11,003 nt of DNA from an uncultured Clostridium sp. (lineage in GTDB: Bacteria; Bacillota; Clostridia; TANB77; CAG-465), in the NCBI GenBank assembly GCA_900554875.1, contig USJA01000022.1, forward strand, positions 1 to 11,003, written 5' to 3'. A program made the position numbers and the translations under genes. Shown here piece by piece: positions 1 to 5,869 of this stretch; within the stretch, counting starts at the first letter, position 1, and each line of letters starts with the position of its first letter. The notes below the pieces were generated by a model, which saw only the letters and a list, made by a program, of their open reading frames with translations, was not told the origin of the DNA and did not search any database.

Positions 1-897
1 TATAATTTCTTCTTTTGTGATACCATATATTTTATATAAATTTTCAATATCACCTGATTTACCAAATTTGTCTTTTACTCCGAGCTTGATTAGTTTTTTA
101 GGATATTCTTCAGTTAAAACATTAGAAATAATACTACCAATTCCGCCAACTATACTATGATCTTCAATTGAAATTAATTTATCAGTTTCTTTTGCAGATT
201 TAATTATTGTTTCTTTATCAATTGGTTTTATACTGTATAAATCAACAACACGTACATTTATACCTTTTTTTTCTAGTTCTTGTTTTGCCTCAAGAGCTAT
301 CCACACCGTATTTCCAACAGCAAAAATTGTACCTTCATTTCCATTACCAAATGTATTGGATCCTCCAAGTTTAAATATATCAAGATCACTGTATACATCC
401 ATAGCCTTATTTCTTCCTAATCTTAAATATTTAGGTCCTTTTTCTTGCATACATATATCAAGTACTTTTTTGGTTGCTACATCATCTGCTGGACAAAATA
501 TTTTCATATTTGGAATTACATTCATAAGTGCAATATCCTCTATACATTGATGGGTAGCACCATCTTCTCCTACTGCGAGTCCTGAGTGTGTGGCACATAA
601 ATTAACATCTATATTTGAATATGCAGCTGTATTTCTAATTTGTTCATAGGCACGCCCAGCAAGAAACATTGCAAAGCTAGATGCAAATACTTTTTTTCCT
701 GTAAGTGCCATTCCGCAAGCTGTTCCTACCATATCCTGCTCTGAAATCCCCATATCAAAATGTCTATCAGGAAATTCTTTTTTAAATAATTTAGTGCAAG
801 TGGCATTTGCAAGATCGGCATCAAATACTACAATATCTTTATTTTCAAAACCTTTTTTAACAAGATATTCCCCATATGATTCTCTCGTTGATTTCAT
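1..897 (-). CDS. Transketolase, C-terminal subunit (partial, 3' end outside window)
   Basis: This is the pyrimidine-binding and C-terminal half of a split, thiamine-diphosphate-dependent transketolase. With the N-terminal subunit encoded just upstream it should move two-carbon ketol units between sugar phosphates in the non-oxidative pentose phosphate pathway, in the cytoplasm. I translated 299 codons from ATG at 897 to the window edge without a stop; such subunits are usually about 310 aa, so only the tail is missing. Visible family features are MGISEQDM near residue 49, whose Glu53 is the expected cofactor-activating glutamate, the segment FASSFAMF (71-78), and ATHSGLAVGEDGATHQ (102-117), which carries the substrate-side histidines. 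The start is preceded by a GAGGG ribosome binding site and lies 18 bases after the N-subunit stop. A transketolase-family enzyme acting on an unusual sugar phosphate cannot be excluded from sequence alone. Confidence 0.95.
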   Translation of the reverse strand, partial: MKSTRESYGEYLVKKGFENKDIVVFDADLANATCTKLFKKEFPDRHFDMGISEQDMVGTACGMALTGKKVFASSFAMFLAGRAYEQIRNTAAYSNIDVNLCATHSGLAVGEDGATHQCIEDIALMNVIPNMKIFCPADDVATKKVLDICMQEKGPKYLRLGRNKAMDVYSDLDIFKLGGSNTFGNGNEGTIFAVGNTVWIALEAKQELEKKGINVRVVDLYSIKPIDKETIIKSAKETDKLISIEDHSIVGGIGSIISNVLTEEYPKKLIKLGVKDKFGKSGDIENLYKIYGITKEEII

Positions 898-915
898 ATA
901 TTTCCCTCTTTTCTT

Positions 916-1710
916 TTATTTTAATTCTTCTTTAGATAAGTTATATTCTTCATCGGTAAGCTTTTTACCATGCCATTCAGCTTTATTTTCCATAAAAGAT
1001 ATTCCCTTACCCTTTATTGTATTGGCTATTATTATATTTGGTTTATTTGAATTTTTAGCATTAGATACAGCTGTTAAAATTTCATCAAAATTGTGTCCAT
1101 TAATTCTTTGAACATAAAAACCAAAGGAATTAAATTTTTCTTCTAAGTTATCCACATTTTTAACATCTTTAATGGTACCATCTATTTGTAAGCCGTTATT
1201 ATCTACAAACAAAATTAAATTATTAAGATTATATTTATTTGAACTCATACAAGCTTCCCATATCTGGCCTTCTTCTATTTCTCCATCTCCTACTAAACAA
1301 TATACATTTCCCTCTTTATCTGATATTTTTTTAGAAATTGCCATACCATTTGCAATTGAAAGTCCCTGGCCCAAAGATCCGCTTGAAACATCTACACCAT
1401 TTATTTTTATACAAGGATGGCCCTCAAGGTAACTATCATACTTTCTAAATGTTTTTAAATCATCATGTGGTATATATCCCTTACTTGAAAGTACAGCATA
1501 ATAGCAAGATGATGCATGACCTTTTGATAAAACAAATTTATCAATTCTATTACCTTCATCATCTACATTTAAATTCATTACTTTATGATATAAAGCAACT
1601 AATATTTCAACGCAAGAAAGACTACCTCCTGGATGTCCTGAACCTGCACTATATATCATATCCACTATATCATTTCTAATATCTTTTGATATTTTTTCTA
1701 ATTCTTCCAT
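916..1710 (-). CDS. Transketolase, N-terminal subunit
   Basis: The 264-aa protein is the thiamine-diphosphate-binding half of a split transketolase and should pair with the C-terminal subunit encoded directly downstream. Recognisable motifs in order are GSGHPGGS (about 23-30), LSKGHASS (61-68), SSGSLGQGLS (109-118), the cofactor motif starting GDGEIEEGQ (141-149) and closing with DNN (170-172), and a C-terminal KGKGISFMEN (233-242) followed by WHGK (246-249). The length is typical for the separate N-terminal subunit, compared with about 660 aa for the fused enzyme. The ATG at 1710 is preceded by AAGGGGG, whose first bases are part of the stop codon of the YitT-like gene; only 9 bases separate the two genes, so translational coupling is likely. 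Split transketolases are common in Clostridia and archaea. No frameshift or missing motif was seen. Confidence 0.96.
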   Translation of the reverse strand: MEELEKISKDIRNDIVDMIYSAGSGHPGGSLSCVEILVALYHKVMNLNVDDEGNRIDKFVLSKGHASSCYYAVLSSKGYIPHDDLKTFRKYDSYLEGHPCIKINGVDVSSGSLGQGLSIANGMAISKKISDKEGNVYCLVGDGEIEEGQIWEACMSSNKYNLNNLILFVDNNGLQIDGTIKDVKNVDNLEEKFNSFGFYVQRINGHNFDEILTAVSNAKNSNKPNIIIANTIKGKGISFMENKAEWHGKKLTDEEYNLSKEELK

Positions 1711-1719
1711 ATATCCCCC

Positions 1720-2604
1720 TTAATTTATATCTTTAAATCCTGTTCCAATAGCTTCATTTACAGTAGTTATATACATTAAAGCTTTACTATCATTTTCTCT
1801 AATAAGTTCTTTTAATTTTGCAATTTGAGGTGTAGTTATTACACAAGTAATTGTAGTTACCATTTTTTTACTATGTGCTCCAACACTATTTGTAACCGTT
1901 GCCCCTCTTTTTAAATCGTTTAAAATAGCAGGTATTACTTTATCACTTTTATTTGTAATAATAGTGACAACCTTTGTATAATATATACCTTCAAATACTA
2001 TATTTACAACTTTAGTTGAAATTGCCATTGCAATTATTGAGTAAAGCCCAACATTTATATCCTTAAATATGATAATTATTGATGCTATTATAACAAACTC
2101 AATTATAAGTAGAGTTTTGCTAACACTTTGTGCTTTTGTAAGTTTGTATATAAGTTGAGCTAAGAGATCTGAGCCTCCTGAACTAGCACCTGCCTTAAAA
2201 ACAAGAGCTAAGCCTAATCCCACTATAATTCCTCCGAAAACACAAGATGTAAACATATCCAATCCACCATACTTTATAAACACTCCATCCTTAAAGACTT
2301 CAAAGAATGTTGCTAATATAAACGTTGTAAATATTGTTTTTAAATTAAATTTTAATCCAAGCTTTATTATAGAAAAAATAAAAAGGGGAATATTTATCAA
2401 AATTATAGTAATTCCCATTGGCATATTAAAAAGATAGTAAAGTATTGTGGCAACCCCACTTGCTCCTCCAGTAGTCATTTTGTAAGGTAATAAAAGCCAA
2501 TTGGTTCCAGTTGCTATTAAAAAGGATCCAAATATCATATATATTAAATCCATAATTACATGCATTATCATAATTTGTTTTTTTTTCAAATTATTAAGAT
2601 TCAT
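1720..2604 (-). CDS. YitT-family integral membrane protein (DUF161/DUF2179 type)
   Basis: A 294-aa polytopic membrane protein. After a basic N-terminus it has several hydrophobic segments, including a Gly-rich LLLPYKMTTGGASGVATI stretch and FKAGASSGGSDLLAQLI, both characteristic of the YitT family. The last 80 or so residues form the soluble DUF2179-like domain, recognisable from KRGATVTNSVGAHSKK and the ending EAIGTGFKDIN. The biochemical role of the family is not established; transport or sensing is only a guess. An upstream in-frame GTG at 2613 would add three residues, but that GTG is itself part of the AGGTG ribosome binding site that sits six bases before the ATG at 2604, so the ATG is chosen. 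The gene lies 42 bases after the Alg13-like gene and 9 bases before the transketolase pair. Confidence 0.9.
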   Translation of the reverse strand: MNLNNLKKKQIMIMHVIMDLIYMIFGSFLIATGTNWLLLPYKMTTGGASGVATILYYLFNMPMGITIILINIPLFIFSIIKLGLKFNLKTIFTTFILATFFEVFKDGVFIKYGGLDMFTSCVFGGIIVGLGLALVFKAGASSGGSDLLAQLIYKLTKAQSVSKTLLIIEFVIIASIIIIFKDINVGLYSIIAMAISTKVVNIVFEGIYYTKVVTIITNKSDKVIPAILNDLKRGATVTNSVGAHSKKMVTTITCVITTPQIAKLKELIRENDSKALMYITTVNEAIGTGFKDIN

Positions 2605-2610
2605 AATAAT

Positions 2611-2615
2611 CACCT
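2611..2615 (-). promoter_or_regulatory. Ribosome binding site that sets the YitT-like start
   Basis: AGGTG on the minus strand lies six bases before the ATG at 2604. The alternative GTG start at 2613 falls inside this motif, so it cannot use it. This fixes the start at the ATG. Confidence 0.75.
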
Positions 2616-2646
2616 ATTATGATTATTATTTGTTATTAGATTTAAA

Positions 2647-3108
2647 TTATATCTCTTTTCTTAATATATTAAGAAATTTTTCTTCTTGAATATACCTTTT
2701 TGGCTTAAATTCTTTTAATTGTTTTACATATTTATCAAAACTTTCTCCGTCTTTGTACATAATTAAATATCCTTCTTTTTCAAGTTCACTTGCTACCTCT
2801 AATTGATGGTCATTTACATGTTCTTTATATTTTTCAAGCCTTGGTACAACCAATATTTTTTTGTTATTTTCAAGAGCATTAAAAATTGTACCTACACCAC
2901 CATGACAAATCACAAAATCAGCTTTTTGTATATATTCATTAAATTTATTAGTATCGATTGACTCTATCATTTTTATTATATTACTGCAAAATTTAGTATT
3001 CCCCGTTTGTGCAACTATATCATCATCAAATAAAACTTTAGAATTTTCAACCATGTCAAAAATTCTCTTAAATTGCTGTTTCTGAGTACCGACAGATACA
3101 AAAACCAT
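2647..3108 (-). CDS. Alg13/PssE-like glycosyltransferase catalytic subunit (GT28 C-terminal type)
   Basis: The 153-aa protein resembles the C-terminal, nucleotide-sugar-binding half of MurG-type glycosyltransferases, as in Alg13 and bacterial PssE/Cps14G. It starts with FVSVGTQKQQFKR (3-15) and has the family-typical ICHGGVGTIFNALE followed by PRLEKYKEHVNDHQLE, which by analogy bind the nucleotide sugar. Such proteins act only with an Alg14-like membrane partner, and that partner is encoded immediately upstream. The genes overlap by one base (TAATG), with a GAGG ribosome binding site inside the upstream gene, so the two products are probably made in equal amounts. By family knowledge the pair adds the second sugar to a lipid-linked sugar for exopolysaccharide, capsule or teichoic-type glycan. 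The substrate is not predictable here because no other glycan genes are in the window. Confidence 0.88.
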   Translation of the reverse strand: MVFVSVGTQKQQFKRIFDMVENSKVLFDDDIVAQTGNTKFCSNIIKMIESIDTNKFNEYIQKADFVICHGGVGTIFNALENNKKILVVPRLEKYKEHVNDHQLEVASELEKEGYLIMYKDGESFDKYVKQLKEFKPKRYIQEEKFLNILRKEI

Positions 3109-3572
3109 TACATTAACCTCCCTATATATTCGGCTTTTTTATATTTTTGTGCCAAATCCTCCCATTGAACATAAAATTTATTTGCAAAAGGATAAACCAT
3201 CTTTCCAGTTACTGATAAACCATTTACCTTTGCAAGAGATTCAATATATATAACCTTTTTACCAAATAGCTTAGCAAAGAAACACATGATTCCCCCAACC
3301 TGAGCACCAGTTGTCACAACTGTTTTAGGTTTAAACTTAATAAGAATGGCTATACTCTTAAATATGTTATATATAACAGCACCCATATACTTTATTTTAT
3401 TTTTATTTGGTCCATATTTAAAATATTTAATGTTATACTTATTTGCTAAATCTTCTGTAATCTCAGTTTTTTCCGTTACTAGCAAATAATCATATTCTTT
3501 AAATAATTTTTTTAATTTTAACATTTCACTTAAATGTCCACCTGAACTACATACAAAAATTACCTTCTTCAC
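3108..3572 (-). CDS. Alg14/PssD-like membrane-anchoring glycosyltransferase subunit
   Basis: The 154-aa protein matches the Alg14/PssD/Cps14F type: an N-terminal FVCSSGGHLSEMLKL (6-20), a hydrophobic segment around residues 66-80 that may associate with the membrane, VVTTGAQVGGIMCFFAKLF and the conserved VIYIESLAKVNGLSVTGK, then VYPFANKFYVQWEDL. In this family the Alg14-like protein recruits the Alg13-like catalytic partner to the cytoplasmic face of the membrane and holds the lipid acceptor. The start is GTG at 3572, chosen because GGGAG lies six bases upstream and because the protein then begins MKKVIFVCSSGGH as family members do. The gene overlaps the end of the radical SAM gene by 26 bases, which suggests coupled translation. 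Length is normal for the family. Confidence 0.88.
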   Translation of the reverse strand: MKKVIFVCSSGGHLSEMLKLKKLFKEYDYLLVTEKTEITEDLANKYNIKYFKYGPNKNKIKYMGAVIYNIFKSIAILIKFKPKTVVTTGAQVGGIMCFFAKLFGKKVIYIESLAKVNGLSVTGKMVYPFANKFYVQWEDLAQKYKKAEYIGRLM

Positions 3573-4635
3573 AATTTTCTCCCTTTATTTTTATATCAAC
3601 ATCATATTTTTCTTTTAAATATTTTTTATTTATTTTTTTTGGTCCAACAACAACAGAGGTGTATTTATTTTTAGTATATATATTTATAATTTGCTTTAAA
3701 TTATTTTCCTTTTTTATATTATTTTTTAATATATATTTTTCTATTTCTTCTAATACTATTTTTGATAATACATATTCTGCAAAATTGTCGCAAACAGGCC
3801 CAATTATCTCAGTATTTGACGATGTTATTTCACTTGTAGTTTGAAGTCCTATTCTAATTACTTTAACATTAGTTTTTTGACACTCTTTCAGGATATGATA
3901 TACCCTTATTATAGCGTCATCTATACTTAATGGTACATATTCCTTATTCTCATACATTTCATAGAGTTTGCTATCTTTTAATACATATACTGGATAAATT
4001 CTTAAACATTTTGGATTTAGATTTAATACCTTTTTTATGCTATATAGCTCAGTATCTAAAGTACTTCCTGGAAGTCCAACCATAATTTGAATACCTAAAT
4101 CTATTCCATATAAATGTATTAATCTTGATGCACGTATAACATCAATTTTATTATGTCCTCTTTTAGATAATTCTAATACTTCGTCACTCATTGATTGTAC
4201 TCCAAGTTCAATAGTTTTTACGTTATATTTTTTTAAAATAGATAATATTTTAGGTGATATATAGTCAGGTCTTGTTGATAGTCTAATACTATCTACTTTT
4301 CCTTCTTTTATATACTTATTTGCTACTTTTAAATAACTTATTTGTAATTTAACAGGAATTCCTGTAAAAGAGCCCCCAAAAAAGGCAATTTCAATTTTTT
4401 TGTTATTCTTGTTATTTTTAAAATATTTTAAATGCTCAGTAATAATATTATCAACATCATCCACTGTTACACTTGTACTTATTCCTGTTATTTTTCTTTG
4501 ATTGCAAAATACACATTCATTATTACAACCTAAGTGAGGAATAAATATTGGAATAGTATATTGATTATCTTTGTTTACAATATTTTTTAAAACAGAAGAT
4601 ATATCAATACTTAGATTATATTCTTTTAATGGCAT
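3547..4635 (-). CDS. Radical SAM protein with Elp3-like core
   Basis: A 362-aa radical S-adenosylmethionine enzyme. Numbering from ATG at 4635, the iron-sulphur cluster motif is Cys37-X3-Cys41-X2-Cys44 within HLGCNNECVFCNQRKITG. It is followed by FFGGSFTGIP (85-94), RLSTRPDYI (118-126), ELGVQSM (143-149), SKRGH, and IMVGLPGST, which is the Elp3-type radical SAM barrel. The C-terminal GNAT acetyltransferase domain of true Elp3 is not evident: after LRIYPVYVLKDSKLYEMY the sequence continues with family-specific helices only. A role in RNA modification is possible but unproven. The ATG at 4635 overlaps rnc by 20 bases and has only a distant AGG. The open frame extends to GTG at 4686, which would overlap rnc by 71 bases and seems less likely. 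Even from 4635 there are about 25 residues before YTIPIFIPH, where relatives often start. Confidence 0.9.
   Translation of the reverse strand: MPLKEYNLSIDISSVLKNIVNKDNQYTIPIFIPHLGCNNECVFCNQRKITGISTSVTVDDVDNIITEHLKYFKNNKNNKKIEIAFFGGSFTGIPVKLQISYLKVANKYIKEGKVDSIRLSTRPDYISPKILSILKKYNVKTIELGVQSMSDEVLELSKRGHNKIDVIRASRLIHLYGIDLGIQIMVGLPGSTLDTELYSIKKVLNLNPKCLRIYPVYVLKDSKLYEMYENKEYVPLSIDDAIIRVYHILKECQKTNVKVIRIGLQTTSEITSSNTEIIGPVCDNFAEYVLSKIVLEEIEKYILKNNIKKENNLKQIINIYTKNKYTSVVVGPKKINKKYLKEKYDVDIKIKGENCEEGNFCM
3579..3583 (-). promoter_or_regulatory. Ribosome binding site for the GTG start of the Alg14-like gene
   Basis: GGGAG on the minus strand, six bases before GTG at 3572. It lies inside the 3' end of the radical SAM coding region and supports the non-ATG start. 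Confidence 0.6.
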
Positions 4636-5335
4636 ATGCTGCTGCTGCCTGTTCTGCACTTTTTTTGTTTTTTCCAATTCCTTCACCTATCTTTTTGCCA
4701 TTAAATACAACCTCAACATAAAAAGTCTTGTTGTGCTCTGGTCCTTCTTCCTTTAAAAGTTTGTATTCAATTTTTACATTACCATTCTTTTGTAAGATTT
4801 CTTGTAACTTAGTTTTGTAATCAGTATTGAAATCTTTTCCTTCTAATACTTCTTTTATCTGACTACTTAATTTAGTAAGCACAAACTCTTTAGCATTATC
4901 ATATCCTCCATCTAGATATATACTTCCTAGAATTGCCTCAAAACAATCGGCAATTATTGCATCTTTTTTTTCAACTAAACTTTGTGTTTCGCATTTTCCT
5001 AAATATATGTAGTTTTGTAGTCCAATAGCTTTTAATGCTAAACTCAAAGACGTTTCACATACTATAGCAGCTCTTTTTTTTGTCATTTCACCTTCAGAAT
5101 AAATTTTTTTATCATTATACAACATATCTGATATTATATGTTCTAAAATTGCATCTCCCAAATATTCAATTCTTTCGTTATAATCATTATTACTTGTAAT
5201 TCCCTTTTCATAAGCGTATGATTTATGTGTAAGTGCAAGTTTCAAAAGTGAAATATCATTATATCTATAACCTATTAATTCTTCAACTTTTTTTAGTTTT
5301 AATTCATCTGCCAATTTTAACACTTCTTTATTCAT
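4616..5335 (-). CDS. rnc: Ribonuclease III
   Basis: Double-strand-specific endoribonuclease that processes rRNA precursors and structured mRNAs in the cytoplasm. Numbered from ATG at 5335, the 239-aa protein has the RNase III signature NERIEYLGDAILEH (53-66), giving metal-binding Glu54, Glu57 and Asp61, and ADCFEAILGSIYLD (129-142), giving Asp130 and Glu133. A double-stranded-RNA-binding domain fills about 171-239, ending with KNKKSAEQAAAAYAIKRI. Length is normal (about 230-240). The open frame begins at another ATG, at 5353, but that codon lies upstream of a near-consensus -10 box (5345-5350), so the ATG at 5335 is preferred. Neither ATG has a ribosome binding site; a transcript from the proximal promoter would have a leader of only two or three bases. 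The 3' end overlaps the radical SAM gene. rnc next to acpP and this radical SAM gene is a familiar Clostridia arrangement. Confidence 0.96.
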   Translation of the reverse strand: MNKEVLKLADELKLKKVEELIGYRYNDISLLKLALTHKSYAYEKGITSNNDYNERIEYLGDAILEHIISDMLYNDKKIYSEGEMTKKRAAIVCETSLSLALKAIGLQNYIYLGKCETQSLVEKKDAIIADCFEAILGSIYLDGGYDNAKEFVLTKLSSQIKEVLEGKDFNTDYKTKLQEILQKNGNVKIEYKLLKEEGPEHNKTFYVEVVFNGKKIGEGIGKNKKSAEQAAAAYAIKRI

Positions 5336-5344
5336 TTTATATAT

Positions 5345-5373
5345 ATTATACATAAATATTAAATTTTTTTCAA
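5345..5373 (-). promoter_or_regulatory. Proximal sigma-A-type promoter for the rnc cluster
   Basis: On the minus strand, -35 TTGAAA and -10 TATAAT (5345-5350) are separated by 17 bases. The expected transcription start is near 5338, two or three bases before the rnc ATG at 5335. No other convincing promoter was found between here and the left edge, so this may drive all seven genes of the cluster. Confidence 0.7.
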
Positions 5374-5377
5374 GTAA

Positions 5378-5407
5378 AATATAATATTTCTTTACTTTTT
5401 ATGTAAA
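5378..5407 (-). promoter_or_regulatory. Possible distal rnc promoter
   Basis: Minus-strand -35 TTTACA (5402-5407) and -10 TATATT (5378-5383), 18 bases apart. A transcript from here would include the earlier ATG at 5353, but still no ribosome binding site. It is weaker than the proximal promoter. Its -35 box is one arm of the palindrome shared with the opposite promoter. Confidence 0.4.
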
Positions 5408-5408
5408 G
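5390..5408. repeat. Palindrome joining the divergent promoters (CTTTAC-N7-GTAAAG)
   Basis: Inverted repeat with 6-base perfect arms and a 7-base centre. The left arm carries the -35 of the plus-strand gene and the right arm carries a -35-like box facing rnc. It could be a regulator operator or simply a consequence of two -35 boxes facing each other. Confidence 0.5.
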
Positions 5409-5419
5409 TGTGATATAAT
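5391..5419 (+). promoter_or_regulatory. Extended -10 promoter of the small membrane protein gene
   Basis: Plus-strand -35 TTTACT (5391-5396), 17-base spacer, and -10 TATAAT (5414-5419) preceded by TGA, which forms an extended -10 (TGnTATAAT). Transcription should start near 5426 and leave a 46-base leader. The match is good enough to expect constitutive activity unless a repressor binds the overlapping palindrome. Confidence 0.75.
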
Positions 5420-5471
5420 GTTTATGCATATATAAATTGATCTAAAATAATTATAAAAGAGGTGGATTAAA

Positions 5472-5780
5472 ATGTTATTATTCATTTATGGAACAATTTT
5501 TGGGCTTTTGATTTCGTTTTCCTTTTATTTTTTTAAAAAAAGGCAAACAAAGAATTACCAGAGCAGAAACATGATGCTTAGGGTAACTATAAAAGACTCA
5601 TTTTTTTACCTAGAGGAGCGGTTAGCTAACTCCAATATGGTAACAACTAGGAGGTATAAAAGCAAAGATTCTGTTTCAAAATATTTGGAACAAAATTATT
5701 CAAAGAATACCTTTCTTGAGGTGAGATCTTCTGTAGAAGAAAAGGAAGTTAGCGTTTCTTCCTTTTTAGAAGAAGATTAA
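5472..5780 (+). CDS. Small single-pass membrane protein of unknown function
   Basis: I do not recognise this 102-aa protein. Residues 1-21 form one hydrophobic helix (MLLFIYGTIFGLLISFSFYF), followed at once by a basic FKKRQTK, which predicts an outside N-terminus and a cytoplasmic C-terminal domain of about 75 residues. That domain contains LRVTIKDSFFYLEERL, an Arg/Lys-rich middle and an acidic Ser/Glu-rich end (SSVEEKEVSVSSFLEED). It has no cysteine, no obvious catalytic motif and no lipobox. The gene looks real: extended -10 promoter, AGAGGTGG ribosome binding site six bases before ATG, and a hairpin terminator after the stop. It is the only plus-strand gene in the window and sits between acpP and rnc, which are usually neighbours in relatives. 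It may be a lineage-specific insertion. Confidence 0.85.
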   Translation: MLLFIYGTIFGLLISFSFYFFKKRQTKNYQSRNMMLRVTIKDSFFYLEERLANSNMVTTRRYKSKDSVSKYLEQNYSKNTFLEVRSSVEEKEVSVSSFLEED

Positions 5781-5786
5781 CTTCAC

Positions 5787-5823
5787 AAAAACTACAGGCC
5801 TAATATTAGGTCTGTAATTTTTG
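5787..5823 (+). terminator. Terminator of the small membrane protein gene
   Basis: Seven bases after the stop codon, TACAGGCCTAA pairs with TTAGGTCTGTA (5793-5816, one G-U pair). Beyond one mismatch, a further five A-T pairs extend it. The 3' side is followed by a T-rich stretch (ATTTTTGTTTT), as expected for an intrinsic terminator acting on the plus strand. Confidence 0.75.
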
Positions 5824-5828
5824 TTTTA

Positions 5829-5861
5829 AAAAGGTCTAAACAAAACTTGTTTAGACCTTTT
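5829..5861. terminator. Bidirectional terminator between acpP and the convergent small gene
   Basis: A perfect 15-bp inverted repeat (AAAAGGTCTAAACAA, and its complement at 5847-5861) with a 3-base loop. On the minus strand the right end of the stem runs into TTTTTAAAAC, so it should end acpP transcripts. On the plus strand a weaker T-rich tail follows, making it a backup for the upstream terminator. It begins eight bases past the acpP stop. Confidence 0.85.
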
Positions 5862-5869
5862 CATTTTAT

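Noticed and set aside
1..897. 1-deoxyxylulose-5-phosphate synthase or pyruvate dehydrogenase E1 beta as alternative for the partial gene
   Set aside because: The adjacent separate N-subunit has transketolase motifs, and the C-subunit motifs (GISEQDM, SGLAVGEDGATHQ) and size fit split transketolase better.
2605..2613. GTG start at 2613 for the YitT-like gene
   Set aside because: The GTG is part of the ribosome binding site used by ATG 2604 and has no site of its own.
5649..5655. Perfect ribosome-binding-like AGGAGGT inside the small membrane protein gene
   Set aside because: No ATG, GTG or TTG follows at a usable distance, and the codons read naturally in the main frame, so an internal start is not supported.
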